A stretch of 64,000 nt of DNA from Synechococcus sp. 8F6. GTDB lineage: Bacteria; Cyanobacteriota; Cyanobacteriia; PCC-6307; Cyanobiaceae. Within the stretch, counting starts at the first letter, position 1. Each line of letters opens with the position of its first letter. The stretch lies in assembly GCF_002252665.1 (NCBI RefSeq), contig NZ_NQKZ01000007.1, positions 1-64,000 on the forward strand, read 5' to 3'. Positions 8,133 to 16,897 of the stretch are shown here, piece after piece. The notes under the pieces were generated by a model. It saw only the letters and a list, made by a program, of their open reading frames with translations, had not been told where the DNA came from and ran no database searches. A program made the position numbers and the translations under genes.

Positions 8133-8420
8133 ATGGAGTTGCAGACCACTGTTGATGCTCGTCCAGCCAGCGTCGCCCAGGCTGCTGAGGAGCCTGAGTC
8201 AGCGGCTGCTGCGATGGTCAGCTTTCACGCCGAGGTGCCGGAGGTGCTGTTGGCGTCGATGCACGATTTCATGGCGCAGCATCCCAACTGGGATCAATAC
8301 CGCTTGTTCCAGGCAGCCCTCGCTGGCTTTCTGGTGCAGAACGGCCTGCACAGCCGCGGGGTGACCCGCTGCTATCTGGCCAATCTGTTCCCCGCCCAGG
8401 TCGGTTTCAGGAGCCCGTGA
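8133..8420 (+). CDS. DUF2811 family protein
   Basis: A 95-residue protein. The core from about residue 30 (FHAEVPEVLLASMHDFMAQH, then PNWDQYRLFQAALAGFLVQN and GVTRCYLANLF) matches the small cyanobacterial DUF2811 family of unknown function. The first 28 residues are a poorly conserved Ala- and Glu-rich tail, and the internal Met at residue 28 is an alternative start. A second member lies at 62031-62277. The 3' end overlaps the convergent membrane protein gene by 14 bp. Confidence 0.8.
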   Translation: MELQTTVDARPASVAQAAEEPESAAAAMVSFHAEVPEVLLASMHDFMAQHPNWDQYRLFQAALAGFLVQNGLHSRGVTRCYLANLFPAQVGFRSP

Positions 8421-9171
8421 GCCGGCCCCGGTCGTCGGGGCCGAACAGCTGTTGGTAAGCCGCCGTGAGGGTGCAGGCTGCCAGCGGCAGGGTGACCACG
8501 AGCCCGACGAGCAGCACCAGGAAACCGGCCAGCACCAGGCCGAGCAGCACCATGGCCAGCCCCAAAGACTGGAGCCAGTGGGGGTCGGTCGCAGCCCGGC
8601 TGCAACGGAAGGCCGCCAAGGGATTGAGACCGCCGATCAGGGTGAGCGGCAGGCTCAGAATCTGGTCGGCACTGAAGTAGATCACAGCGGCAAGGCCCGC
8701 CAGCAGCGGTAGCGGGGCTAGCACCGGCTGAATCAGAGTGAGCAACCACGAACTGGCCTGGGCCAGGCGCACGATCAGCGCCAGCACCGCCAGGATCAGC
8801 ACCAGCATCCCGAAACAGCGCAGCATGGCCCGTCCATCCACCCGCAGCAGGTCGCCCAGCCGGGGCCGCTGTTGGTTGAGGGCCAGCAGCGCTCCACGCA
8901 TCAACCCCACCACGAGCCAGAGACCCGTGATCACATAGAGGATCCAGGCGAAGCCCGCCAGGGCAATCGGCAGGGGATCGGGCCGCCCCAGCAGCGAGAT
9001 CACCAGCTTGCTCTGATGGCGGTAGAGCAGTTGGCTCAGCAGATTGATGCCACCACCGATCAGGGTGAATCCCATCAACGCCCAGGGGCTGCAGGCAAAG
9101 GCTGCCCAGCCCCGCTCGACCGCGCTGCGAATCGCCAATGGGTTTTGGTGGCGTGGCGCCAGATTGCTCAT
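8407..9171 (-). CDS. multi-pass membrane protein of unknown function
   Basis: A 254-residue protein with about six hydrophobic segments (roughly 27-48, 70-92, 112-134, 140-160, 198-218, 220-240). The polar N-terminus contains AVERGWAAFACSPWALMGF, a pattern seen in conserved bacterial membrane proteins without known function. There are no catalytic motifs. It overlaps the EVE-domain gene by 4 bp, so the two are probably translated together. Confidence 0.75.
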   Translation of the reverse strand: MSNLAPRHQNPLAIRSAVERGWAAFACSPWALMGFTLIGGGINLLSQLLYRHQSKLVISLLGRPDPLPIALAGFAWILYVITGLWLVVGLMRGALLALNQQRPRLGDLLRVDGRAMLRCFGMLVLILAVLALIVRLAQASSWLLTLIQPVLAPLPLLAGLAAVIYFSADQILSLPLTLIGGLNPLAAFRCSRAATDPHWLQSLGLAMVLLGLVLAGFLVLLVGLVVTLPLAACTLTAAYQQLFGPDDRGRLTGS

Positions 9172-9626
9172 GGGGATTCCAGCAGCGTCAGCAGCTGTTC
9201 GGCACTGCTGACGCTCACCGGCAGGATCGAGAGCCGATTGCCCCGTTTCACCACCCCCAGCTCCTCTGGGCTGAAGTTGTCCCGCAGGGCATCCAGGCTC
9301 AGCAGGCTGTCGAAGTGACGTACGTACCGCAGACGGACGCAGTCCCAGCGGGGGCGCTCCGGAGTGGCGGCGGGGTCGAAGTATTTCGAGCTGGGATCAA
9401 ACTGGCTGGGATCGATGAGCTGGGTTTCGATCACCTCCATCAGGCCCACAATGCCGGGTGGTTTGGTGTTGGAGTGATAGAAGAAAGCCTGGTCGCCGAT
9501 CTGCATGGCCCGCATGAAGTTGCGGGCCTGGTAGTTGCGAATGCCATCCCAGAGTGTGGTGCCCTCCCGCTGCAGATGGTCGATCCCGTAGACATCGGGC
9601 TCGCTCTTCATCAACCAAAAGGCCAT
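9168..9626 (-). CDS. EVE domain-containing protein
   Basis: A 152-residue single-domain protein with the EVE (PUA-like) pattern: WLMKSEPDVYGIDHL, TTLWDGIRNYQARNFMR, GDQAFFYHSN and PGIVGLMEV. EVE domains bind modified bases in DNA or RNA. Stand-alone versions are widespread and their role is not settled. The start codon overlaps nothing, and the 3' end overlaps the membrane protein gene by 4 bp. Confidence 0.88.
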   Translation of the reverse strand: MAFWLMKSEPDVYGIDHLQREGTTLWDGIRNYQARNFMRAMQIGDQAFFYHSNTKPPGIVGLMEVIETQLIDPSQFDPSSKYFDPAATPERPRWDCVRLRYVRHFDSLLSLDALRDNFSPEELGVVKRGNRLSILPVSVSSAEQLLTLLESP

Positions 9627-9680
9627 GGGCGTCGCTGCGGACGGCTCTGGACTGGATGCTAGAGGTCGACCTCTGGGCCG

Positions 9681-11099
9681 CTACAGCGCGGCGACCAGTT
9701 GCCGGAAGTGATCGCCGCGGGCTTCGAAGTCGCTGTATTGATCAAAGCTGGCGCAGGCGGGTGACAGCAGCACGGCGCGGCAGTGCAGGGTTGTTGCCAG
9801 TTCGGCGGCCAGGGGTACCCCCTCGGCCAGACCCGGGCAGCACTGCACCACCCCCGCAAACGCAGCCTCCTCGAGCAGGCGCCTGAATTCCGTCCGAGCA
9901 GCGCCATACAGCACCACCGCAGCGGCTTTGTGTTGCAGCGCGGCGAGCCAGCCGGCGGGATTGCCGCGTTTCGATTCGCCGCCGGCCAGCACCACTAGGG
10001 GGCCCTCCAAGGCATGGATCGCCACTTCGGCAGCGTCGTAATTGGTGGCTTTGCTGTCGTTGAAGTAGCAGATGCCCTGCTGATCGCGAATTCGCTCGAG
10101 CCGGTGGGGTACGCCGGGAAAAGCCCGGAAGGCCTGCTCCATCTGGGGGCCTGAGAGCCCGGCGGCCAGTCCGGCGGCGGCGGCCATCAGCAGGTTCTGG
10201 CGGTTGTGGGCTCCGGGCATGGCCAGGCTGTCGGCGGCCATCAAGGGTTCGGCTGCCGCACCAGCGCCAGGCTTGACGGCGCGCATCACCTGGCCGTTCT
10301 CGATCCAGAGGCTGGGGTGGATCGTGGCGGGCAGGTCGTTGCGCTGGCCGGCGGTGATCCAGGTGGCCTGGTCCCAACTGCTGGCATGGGCCCGGAGATC
10401 GGGGTCGTCGGCGTTGAGGATGCGCAGCTTGGAACGCTCCAGCAGGCTGCGTTTGATGGCGCGGTAAGCATCGAGGCTGCCGTGGCGCTCCAGATGGTCC
10501 GGCGTCAGGGTGGTCCAGATGCCCACGTCGGGGGCCACCTGCGGGGCCGCTTCGATCTGGTAGCTGCTGAGCTCCATCACCAACCAGTCGGGCGGCGCTG
10601 TGCTGCGTTGCCGCTGCTCCAGCACCAGCTCGGCGGCGGAAAAGCCCACATTGCCGCCCATGGGTGCATCCAGGCCGGCGTGCTGCAGCAGGTGGCTCAC
10701 CAGGTGGGTGACGGTGGTTTTGCCGTTGGTGCCGGTGATGCCGATCCAGGGCACGGCAGCATCGTTGGCCTGCCAGGCCAGCTCGAGCTCGCCCAGGGTG
10801 GGGATGCCCTGGCGGCGCAGCGCTTCCAGGGTGGGGTGATCCCAGCGGATCCCCGGGCTCACCACCACCGCAGCCAGGGGCGCCGTCAGGGCAGCAAAGG
10901 TGTCGGGGTGGAGGGGGGCATCCAGCTGGACAGGGATGCCGCTCTGCCGCAGCGCGGCGGCTTTGGCTTCGAGGGCAGGACCGCTCTGGTTGTCGATCAC
11001 CATCACGGCGCGCCCTAGATGGTGCAATAACCGAGCTGCGCCGATCCCGGAGCGAGCCAGACCCACAACCACGGTCAAACCGCTTGCCGTGACTGCCAT
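9681..11099 (-). CDS. murD: UDP-N-acetylmuramoylalanine-D-glutamate ligase
   Basis: Adds D-glutamate to UDP-MurNAc-L-Ala in cytoplasmic peptidoglycan synthesis. It has an N-terminal Rossmann-like VVVGLARSGIGAARLL, the ATP site GITGTNGKTTVTHLV, YQIEAAP, and the C-terminal block YFNDSKATNYDAAEVAI. About 472 residues from ATG at 11099; GTG at 11108 would add three residues. It stands apart from other mur genes. Confidence 0.95.
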   Translation of the reverse strand: MAVTASGLTVVVGLARSGIGAARLLHHLGRAVMVIDNQSGPALEAKAAALRQSGIPVQLDAPLHPDTFAALTAPLAAVVVSPGIRWDHPTLEALRRQGIPTLGELELAWQANDAAVPWIGITGTNGKTTVTHLVSHLLQHAGLDAPMGGNVGFSAAELVLEQRQRSTAPPDWLVMELSSYQIEAAPQVAPDVGIWTTLTPDHLERHGSLDAYRAIKRSLLERSKLRILNADDPDLRAHASSWDQATWITAGQRNDLPATIHPSLWIENGQVMRAVKPGAGAAAEPLMAADSLAMPGAHNRQNLLMAAAAGLAAGLSGPQMEQAFRAFPGVPHRLERIRDQQGICYFNDSKATNYDAAEVAIHALEGPLVVLAGGESKRGNPAGWLAALQHKAAAVVLYGAARTEFRRLLEEAAFAGVVQCCPGLAEGVPLAAELATTLHCRAVLLSPACASFDQYSDFEARGDHFRQLVAAL

Positions 11100-11146
11100 C
11101 TCGGACACTGCAGCTGATCTTCAGTCAGGAACGTGGGCGATCAAAG

Positions 11147-11218
11147 TGGGCGATACTGGAATCGAACCAGTGACTCCTACCGTGTCAAGGTAGTGCTCTA
11201 CCTCTGAGCTAATCGCCC
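11147..11218 (-). tRNA. tRNA-Val, anticodon GAC
   Basis: A 72-nt cloverleaf on the minus strand. The acceptor stem is GGGCGAT with ATCGCCC, the D stem GCTC with GAGC, the anticodon stem CTACC with GGTAG around loop TTGACAC (anticodon GAC, valine), and the T stem ACTGG with CCAGT around TTCGATT. The discriminator base is A and CCA is not encoded. It lies between murD and the S4-domain gene, all on the same strand. Confidence 0.95.
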
Positions 11219-11266
11219 CAGAAGCTCGCTCACTTTACAGATCGGTTTGCTGGGGGCCGCACCACC

Positions 11267-12061
11267 TCAGCAGCGCACCAGCTCGATGCGCCAGCGCTCC
11301 CGCTTGGTGGCGGTGATGGTCTCAAGCCGTAGCTCGCCCCGGCCCTCCAGCTGCACCCGATCTCCCGCTGCCAGCAGGCGGCTTGCGCTGGAGATGGGCT
11401 GCCAGTTGAGTCGCACGCTGCCCTGGCGGATCAGTTCGGCCATGCGGCTACGCGAGATCCCGAAGCCCGCTGAGGCCACCGCATCCACACGCAGGGAGGC
11501 CTCCACGGTGTGGAAGCGCCGCGGCTGACGCGCGGCGGGCAGCTGCAGCTGATCGAGGGGGCGGGCTTCCAGCTGCACCTCCACCGTGCGCACCGTGGTG
11601 CTCAGCCCAGCAAGGGCCATCGCCTGCTGGGCGGTGAGCACCGCCTGGGCGCCCCGATCGCCCCGCACCCACAGATCGCCCAGGCTGTCGGACTGTGCAC
11701 CGAGAGCGAGCAGCCCTGCCCGGAAATCGGCGCGTTCGGCGGGATCGAACAGGAAGTTGCCGCTGATCTCCAGGCCCATCAGTGCCTGGGGCACGGCGTT
11801 GGGCTCCAGGGCCGCCTCGCGACGCAGCAGCAGCAGGCGCCGCCGCTCAGCTCCCGGGTAGCCACCGCTGCTGCTCAGGCTGAGTTCGCTCAGGTCGCCC
11901 AGCCGTTGCTCGGCCTCCTCGCACACCTCGGCGTCCACAAAGGCTGTCCACACCGGCTCCCAGGTGCGCAGGGCCTGGTCGGCCGCGTTGATCACGGCCT
12001 TCAGTTCCTGGGGGTGCTTGCTGCCCTCCAGCAGGTCGCGCCGCGGCAGCATCAGATCCAC
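11267..12061 (-). CDS. photosystem II S4 domain protein (YlmH-like RNA-binding protein)
   Basis: A 264-residue protein. The N-terminal part (LPRRDLLEGSKHP, then GYPGAERRRLLLLR) belongs to the YlmH family. The C-terminal S4 RNA-binding domain (about 175-245) has VASAGFGISRSRMAELIRQG and VRLNWQPI. Cyanobacterial members are annotated as photosystem II S4-domain proteins; the molecular role is not proven. It ends near the tRNA-Val gene and starts 6 bp from the stop of the next gene upstream. Confidence 0.88.
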   Translation of the reverse strand: MDLMLPRRDLLEGSKHPQELKAVINAADQALRTWEPVWTAFVDAEVCEEAEQRLGDLSELSLSSSGGYPGAERRRLLLLRREAALEPNAVPQALMGLEISGNFLFDPAERADFRAGLLALGAQSDSLGDLWVRGDRGAQAVLTAQQAMALAGLSTTVRTVEVQLEARPLDQLQLPAARQPRRFHTVEASLRVDAVASAGFGISRSRMAELIRQGSVRLNWQPISSASRLLAAGDRVQLEGRGELRLETITATKRERWRIELVRC

Positions 12062-12067
12062 GCCTGC

Positions 12068-12571
12068 CTAGCCATCGCCCAGGCGCACCACGGCCAACGG
12101 TTTGGCCTGCTGCAGGCTGATCCACGGCATCTCAACGCCATTGGCGGTTTCGGCCAGCAGCAGCCAGTGCCCCTCCTCCACCCGGTTGCGCAGGCTGCGG
12201 ATCCGGTCGTCTTCTTCTGAGCGCACGCTTGCCGCCGCCGCGAAGCTGCCCATCCAGCCCGAGCCCATGCCCAACAGGGCGCCGATCAGGTGCTGACTCC
12301 AAGCGCCAGCAAAGGCAAAGGTGTCGAGGTCGGTGATGTAGGTGAAGGTGAGGCCGGCCAGGAAGCCAAAAGGGATCAGCCAGCGGGCCATCGAGCGCTG
12401 GCGGTTGCGCCGCGCCACCGCCGGATTGAGCCGCTCCACCTCCGCCAGGGTCTGCTCGCCTGCGCCGATGGCCTCCAACCGCACCATCGGCGGCTGCAAC
12501 TCCGCCAGTCGGTCCTTCAATTGATGCAGGCGTTTGCGGTCGTTCAACACCACCACCACACTCGTGCCCAC
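12068..12571 (-). CDS. membrane protein of unknown function (cyanobacterial)
   Basis: About 167 residues from a GTG at 12571. The start is uncertain, because the frame stays open into the antisense of serA. A basic helical N-terminus (LNDRKRLHQLKDRLAEL) precedes two hydrophobic segments around residues 70-90 and 98-118. The C-terminal soluble part contains EEGHWLLLAETANGVEMPWI. No family was recognised. It is divergent from serA and closely precedes the S4-domain gene. Confidence 0.6.
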   Translation of the reverse strand: MGTSVVVVLNDRKRLHQLKDRLAELQPPMVRLEAIGAGEQTLAEVERLNPAVARRNRQRSMARWLIPFGFLAGLTFTYITDLDTFAFAGAWSQHLIGALLGMGSGWMGSFAAAASVRSEEDDRIRSLRNRVEEGHWLLLAETANGVEMPWISLQQAKPLAVVRLGDG

Positions 12572-12653
12572 GCTGCGCTCGACTCTTTGAGGATGGAGGG
12601 ATTCTCGCCGCTCACTACACTGCACCGCCGGCTCACCCTCCCAACCGCCGGGC

Positions 12654-14240
12654 ATGACAAAGGTTCTCGTTTCGGATCCCATCGACCAGGCGGGGATCGA
12701 CATCCTGTCCCAGGTGGCCACGGTCGATGTGCGCACCGGCTTGCCGCCTGAAGAGCTCAAGGCGATCATTGGCGAGTACGACGCCTTGATGATCCGCTCA
12801 GGCACCACGGTGACCGCGGACATTATTGAAGCCGCCGACAAGCTGCGGATCATCGGCCGTGCCGGTGTTGGGGTGGACAACGTGGATGTGCCAGCGGCCA
12901 CCAGGCGGGGTGTGCTGGTGGTGAACTCCCCCGAGGGCAACACGATTGCCGCCGCTGAGCAGGCCCTGGCGCTGATGCTGGCCCTCTCGCGCCATGTTCC
13001 CCACGCCCACGCCAGCACCATGGCCGGCGGCTGGGATCGCAAGAAATACGTTGGCAACGAGCTCTACAAAAAAAAGCTCGGTGTGGTGGGCCTGGGCAAG
13101 ATCGGCTCCCATGTGGCCCGGGTGGCCAAGGCCATGGGCATGGACGTGATGGCCTACGACCCGTTCGTGTCGGCGGAGCGGGCCCAGCAGATGCAGGTGC
13201 GCCTGCTGCCCCTGCCGGCCCTGTTTGCTGAAGCCGACTTCGTCAGCCTGCACCTGCCGCGCACGCCGGACACCGAGAACCTGGTGAACGCTGAGCTGCT
13301 CAAGACGATGAAGCCAACAGCCCGCATCGTCAATTGCGCCCGCGGCGGCATCATCGACGAGGCGGCCCTGGCCGAAGCGGTGGACAACGGCACCATCGGC
13401 GGCGCCGCCCTCGACGTGTATGCCAATGAGCCCCTCGACGCCGGTTCGCCCCTGCGCCAGGTGCGGGAGCGGCTGATCCTCACCCCCCACCTGGGCGCCT
13501 CCACCGAAGAGGCCCAGGAGAATGTGGCCATCGATGTGGCCGAGCAGATTCGCGACGTGCTGCTGGGTCTGCCGGCCCGCAGTGCCGTCAACATCCCTGG
13601 CCTCAACGCCGAGGTGATGGAGCAGCTCAAGCCCCATCTGCAGCTGGCTGAAACCCTCGGCCAACTGTTGAGCCAGCTGGCGGGTGGCCCGATCAATGAG
13701 CTGGAGGTGCGGCTCCAGGGCGACTTTGCGGCCCATCCTCCCCAGCCGCTGGTGGTGGCAGCCCTCAAGGGCCTGCTCTCCACGGCCCTGGGCGACAGCA
13801 TCAACTACGTGAACGCCAGCCTGGAGGCCAAGGAGCGTGGCATCCATGTGTTGGAGGTGAAGGACGATGCCAGCCGTGATTTCGCCGGCGGCTCGCTGCA
13901 GCTCAGCTCCAAGGGCTCCAATGGCAACCACACCGTGACTGGAGCCGTGTTCGCCGAGGGTGAGCTGCGCATCACCACCATCGACGAGTTCCCCGTGAAC
14001 GTGGCCCCGAGTCGCCACATGCTGTTTACCCGGCACCGCGACATGCCCGGGATCATTGGCCAGCTGGGCTCCCTGCTGGGCGAGCACAACGTCAACATCG
14101 CCTCCATGCAGGTGGGCCGCCGCATCGTGCGCGGCGATGCCGTGATGGTGGTCAGCCTCGACGATCCCATTCCGCCCAGCCTGCTGGCCTCGGTGCACGC
14201 GATCAACGGCATCCAGGAAGCTCATCCGGTCACCCTCTGA
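12654..14240 (+). CDS. serA: D-3-phosphoglycerate dehydrogenase
   Basis: Oxidises 3-phosphoglycerate in the first step of phosphorylated serine synthesis. A 528-residue long-type enzyme: an N-terminal catalytic part, the NAD-binding GVVGLGKIGSHVAR at about 142-155, the RGGIIDEAAL segment, the H-containing LTPHLGASTEEAQENVA, an intervening domain, and a C-terminal ACT domain (about 455-528, with MPGIIGQLGSLLGEHNVNIA). The ACT domain suggests serine feedback, though this is not certain for the long type. The stop overlaps the prmA start by one base. Confidence 0.96.
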   Translation: MTKVLVSDPIDQAGIDILSQVATVDVRTGLPPEELKAIIGEYDALMIRSGTTVTADIIEAADKLRIIGRAGVGVDNVDVPAATRRGVLVVNSPEGNTIAAAEQALALMLALSRHVPHAHASTMAGGWDRKKYVGNELYKKKLGVVGLGKIGSHVARVAKAMGMDVMAYDPFVSAERAQQMQVRLLPLPALFAEADFVSLHLPRTPDTENLVNAELLKTMKPTARIVNCARGGIIDEAALAEAVDNGTIGGAALDVYANEPLDAGSPLRQVRERLILTPHLGASTEEAQENVAIDVAEQIRDVLLGLPARSAVNIPGLNAEVMEQLKPHLQLAETLGQLLSQLAGGPINELEVRLQGDFAAHPPQPLVVAALKGLLSTALGDSINYVNASLEAKERGIHVLEVKDDASRDFAGGSLQLSSKGSNGNHTVTGAVFAEGELRITTIDEFPVNVAPSRHMLFTRHRDMPGIIGQLGSLLGEHNVNIASMQVGRRIVRGDAVMVVSLDDPIPPSLLASVHAINGIQEAHPVTL

Positions 14241-15169
14241 TGGTGGCCGCGTCTGGCGGCGCCCCGTTCGGCGCCGGCCCCAGCTGGTGGCGATTGGAGC
14301 TGGCGGCGCTACCCGAGCTTGAGGAATCCCTGCTGTGGAAGCTCGGGGCCCTGGGGATTTCCCGCGTGGCCGTGCAGCACCGGCCCGAAGATCCCGGTGA
14401 GCGGCAGCTGGTGGCCTGGCTGCCGGCCATCGATTGGCCCGAACCGGAGCGCTGCCAGCTGGAGCGAGCCCTGGCCCCCCTGGCGCAGACCTTTGGCCTG
14501 GTCCTGCCCCCGATCCGCTGGAGTGAGCAGGCCGACGAAGACTGGAGCCTTAGCTGGAAGCAGCACTGGCAGGCCGACCCGGTGGGCCAGCGCCTGCTGA
14601 TCCTCCCCGCCTGGCTCCCCTGTCCGCCCGAGCATGCCGAGCGTCTGGTGATCACCATGGATCCCGGCAGTGCCTTCGGCACCGGTAGCCATCCCACCAC
14701 CCGTCTCTGCCTGGAGGCCCTCGAGGGCCTTGAGTTGGCCGGGCTGCGGGTGGCCGACCTCGGTTGCGGCAGCGGCGTGCTGGGCCTGGCGGCCCTGCGC
14801 CTGGGCGCGGCCTCGGTGGCGGCGGCCGATACCGACTCCCTGGCGGTGCGGGCCACCGCGGACAATGCCGCCCTCAACGGCCTCACGTCCCAGGTGCGGG
14901 TGGGCTTGGGCTCGGTAGAGGCTCTGGCTGCCCTGCTCGACGGCCAGCCGGCCGATCTGCTGCTCTGCAACATCCTGGCGCCGGTGATCCAGGCCCTCTG
15001 CCCCGCCTTTGAGACGGTGCTGGCCGCCCACGGCGTCGGTCTGCTCAGCGGCCTGCTGGTGGATCAGGCCCCGGCCCTGCAGCATGAGCTGCTTGAGCAG
15101 GGTTGGCGGGCGGAGCTCACGGCCCAGCAGAGCCAGTGGGGGCTGATGACGATCCGGCGTGTTGCATAA
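14240..15169 (+). CDS. prmA: ribosomal protein L11 methyltransferase
   Basis: A 309-residue SAM-dependent enzyme that methylates ribosomal protein L11. The family block MDPGSAFGTGSHPTTRLCLE is followed by the SAM site ADLGCGSGVLGLAAL (about 173-187) and LLLCNILAPVI. The start ATG shares its A with the serA stop (TGATG), so translation is probably coupled. Confidence 0.94.
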   Translation: MVAASGGAPFGAGPSWWRLELAALPELEESLLWKLGALGISRVAVQHRPEDPGERQLVAWLPAIDWPEPERCQLERALAPLAQTFGLVLPPIRWSEQADEDWSLSWKQHWQADPVGQRLLILPAWLPCPPEHAERLVITMDPGSAFGTGSHPTTRLCLEALEGLELAGLRVADLGCGSGVLGLAALRLGAASVAAADTDSLAVRATADNAALNGLTSQVRVGLGSVEALAALLDGQPADLLLCNILAPVIQALCPAFETVLAAHGVGLLSGLLVDQAPALQHELLEQGWRAELTAQQSQWGLMTIRRVA

Positions 15170-15268
15170 GGCACGCTGATCTGTGCCTTGGCTTTGATTG
15201 GGCTTCCCGGATCCTGGCGCGCAAATCAGCAGGAAAGGCGTGCGGCGGATGTATGAAGGGCGTGTCCT

Positions 15269-15293
15269 ACAGGCCCGGCTTCCGGGTGCCTGT
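15269..15293 (+). promoter_or_regulatory. hairpin in the petF leader
   Basis: ACAGGC (15269-15274) pairs with GCCTGT (15288-15293), and an inner CCGG/CCGG stem closes the loop. It ends 17 bases before the petF start, and no Shine-Dalgarno sequence is visible in between. It could affect ferredoxin mRNA stability or translation. The rest of the 141-bp gap after prmA shows nothing recognisable. Confidence 0.45.
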
Positions 15294-15310
15294 GAGCCCC
15301 AACCCTTTTC

Positions 15311-15610
15311 ATGGCTTCCTACAAGGTCACCCTCATCAGCGAGAGCGAAGGCCTCAACAAGACCATCGAGGTTCCTGACGACCAGTACATCCTCGATGCC
15401 GCTGAAGAGCAGGGCATCGATCTTCCCTACTCCTGTCGTGCAGGCGCCTGCTCCACTTGTGCTGGCAAGCTGACCGCCGGCACCGTCGACCAAAGCGATC
15501 AGAGCTTCCTCGACGACGACCAGATCGAAGCTGGTTTCGTGCTCACCTGCGTGGCTTACCCCACCAGCGACTGCACCATCAAGACCCACGCTGAAGAAGA
15601 GCTTTACTGA
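15311..15610 (+). CDS. petF: plant-type [2Fe-2S] ferredoxin
   Basis: A 99-residue photosynthetic ferredoxin. The four cluster cysteines are C42, C47, C50 ([10 protein letters not shown]) and C80 (VLTCVAYP). The acidic C-terminus (EEELY) is typical and binds partner enzymes. It accepts electrons from photosystem I and feeds FNR and ferredoxin-thioredoxin reductase, whose variable chain is at 4309. It is followed by hairpins and a terminator. Confidence 0.96.
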   Translation: MASYKVTLISESEGLNKTIEVPDDQYILDAAEEQGIDLPYSCRAGACSTCAGKLTAGTVDQSDQSFLDDDQIEAGFVLTCVAYPTSDCTIKTHAEEELY

Positions 15611-15627
15611 GCTCGGGGTCCCTGCGA

Positions 15628-15654
15628 GGCGCCAGTCAGGTCCTGGCTGGCGCC
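15628..15654 (+). terminator. stem-loop after petF without T-run
   Basis: GGCGCCAG (15628-15635) pairs with CTGGCGCC (15647-15654). There is no downstream T-run, so it is more likely a 3'-end stabilising hairpin than a terminator by itself. Confidence 0.4.
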
Positions 15655-15677
15655 CCTTGAATCATCCAAGCTTGTTT

Positions 15678-15700
15678 GCCACCCTGCGGGGTGGCTTTTT
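15678..15700 (+). terminator. rho-independent terminator of petF
   Basis: GCCACCC (15678-15684) and GGGTGGC (15689-15695) form a 7-bp stem with a TGCG loop, followed by TTTTT. Confidence 0.85.
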
Positions 15701-15724
15701 ATTGTCATCCTGGAGCCTTGTTCA

Positions 15725-16156
15725 GTGTCAGGCCAGACAACCCCTTTGCGGGGAGCCTCCACACGCGGCACCGTCGAAGTCCTGCTGGAGCCGGGGAGCG
15801 AGCACACCAGCCCTGGAGGCCAGTACAGCTATCGGGTGCTGGGCCCCTGTTGCCGTCTGTTTGATCGCGAGGAGCTGCCCTGGCCTTGCTGCCGCCTGGC
15901 CTGGCGCAGCAAGGAGCCCAGCTGGCGGCGGATCGGCCGGCGTTTTGTTCCCGATCTGGCCTCGCGCCGCTGTCCCTCCTATGCGGTGGAGCTGCTCCAG
16001 CCGGGAGCCCGACCCACCCGCACGGTCATGACCCTGTTTCCGGTGCGTCTGGGGGCAGGCCTGCAGGAGTGGTGGTACAGCAAGTTGCCGGCCTCCCTCG
16101 ACCATGCCAACAGCCAGCCTCCCGGCCAGTCGGTGACGCCTGAGCAACGCCCCTGA
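15725..16156 (+). CDS. conserved protein of unknown function, cysteine-rich
   Basis: A 143-residue protein from GTG at 15725, not recognised. It has two CC pairs (GPCCRLFD and PWPCCRLAW), many arginines and a tryptophan-containing RLGAGLQEWWYSKLP near the end. There is no signal or membrane segment. It follows the petF terminator, so it has its own promoter, and it converges on psbV with a terminator between. Coding is likely, since the codon pattern matches the neighbours. Confidence 0.55.
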   Translation: MSGQTTPLRGASTRGTVEVLLEPGSEHTSPGGQYSYRVLGPCCRLFDREELPWPCCRLAWRSKEPSWRRIGRRFVPDLASRRCPSYAVELLQPGARPTRTVMTLFPVRLGAGLQEWWYSKLPASLDHANSQPPGQSVTPEQRP

Positions 16157-16178
16157 GTCGGGCACCCAAAACGGGCCA

Positions 16179-16206
16179 CAAAAAAGCCGGCGCTGGGGCA
16201 CCGGCT
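16179..16206 (-). terminator. rho-independent terminator of psbV
   Basis: On the minus strand AGCCGG and CCGGCT form the stem, followed by TTTTTTG (16179-16185 read in reverse). It lies 30 bp after the psbV stop codon. Confidence 0.8.
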
Positions 16207-16235
16207 GATGGGGGATCGGTTCAGATGGGACGCGA

Positions 16236-16799
16236 TCAGAAGTAGATCTTGCCGCCGCCCCACTGCACGCCCTGCACCTTGGGGGCCACCAGGATGTAGC
16301 CGGCCATCAGACGCAGATCGTCGTCGTCGAGATCGCGCATCTTCACGAAGATGTCGCTGCTGCGCATGCTGGGGTGGACGTCGGCGATGCTGTACTCCCC
16401 GTCATAGGAGGTGGGGTCCTTCATGTAGTCAACCAGGGCCTCCACGTTGTCCCTGGACGGGGTGGCCAGGGCCAGGGTCTCGGGGTCGAGGCCCACGTTC
16501 TGGTTGGTCTTGGTGATCCCGCCGGCATGGCACTCGCCGCAGCTGCTATTGAACACCTTGCGGCCGGCTTTGATCTCCTGCTCGCTGAAGGTCACCAGGG
16601 TGCCATCGGGGCTGGCCGGCACGGTGAGCTGCTCGGTGCTCCACGCGGCCGCCAGGGCCGGGCCACCGAAGCCCATGCACAACAGCAGAGCCAGGGGCAG
16701 GGCCAACAGGGTTCGGGCAAGTGCGCGAACACCCCTGCGGAAGGTGGCCCTGCTGAAGGTGGCTCTGCTGAAGGCAGCCGAGGAGAAGGAGGAGGCCAT
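16236..16799 (-). CDS. psbV: cytochrome c-550, extrinsic photosystem II subunit PsbV
   Basis: A lumenal cytochrome c that stabilises the oxygen-evolving complex. Haem attachment is C87-x-x-C90-H91 (CGECH), and the second axial ligand is H142 in ADVHPSMRSSDIF. The C-terminus GGGKIYF is typical. The N-terminal 50 residues are a signal peptide ending in GGPALA, with an unusual duplicated SRATF in its basic region. The start is ATG at 16799 (187 residues). ATG at 16835 has a better-placed AAGG upstream and would add 12 residues. It stands alone between two terminated units. Confidence 0.93.
   Translation of the reverse strand: MASSFSSAAFSRATFSRATFRRGVRALARTLLALPLALLLCMGFGGPALAAAWSTEQLTVPASPDGTLVTFSEQEIKAGRKVFNSSCGECHAGGITKTNQNVGLDPETLALATPSRDNVEALVDYMKDPTSYDGEYSIADVHPSMRSSDIFVKMRDLDDDDLRLMAGYILVAPKVQGVQWGGGKIYF
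16741..16785. repeat. 15-bp tandem repeat inside the psbV signal sequence
   Basis: AAGGTGGCCCTGCTG and AAGGTGGCTCTGCTG differ at one base, and a third unit at 16771-16785 is degenerate. They encode SRATF repeats on the minus strand, in frame. Confidence 0.8.
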
Positions 16800-16897
16800 T
16801 GGGAAAAGCCGGCGGGTAGGCGGGAGAGACCGCATCGGAGACCTTGTATCACGGGGGAAGGGCCCTCCGGAGCGGAATCGCGCGAACTGTTGCAGGC

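Noticed and set aside
12798-14225. 475-residue antisense frame over serA
   Set aside because: It is a shadow of serA, whose motifs are complete. The frame has repeated His, Gly and Gln stretches typical of reversed G+C-rich code and no family segment.
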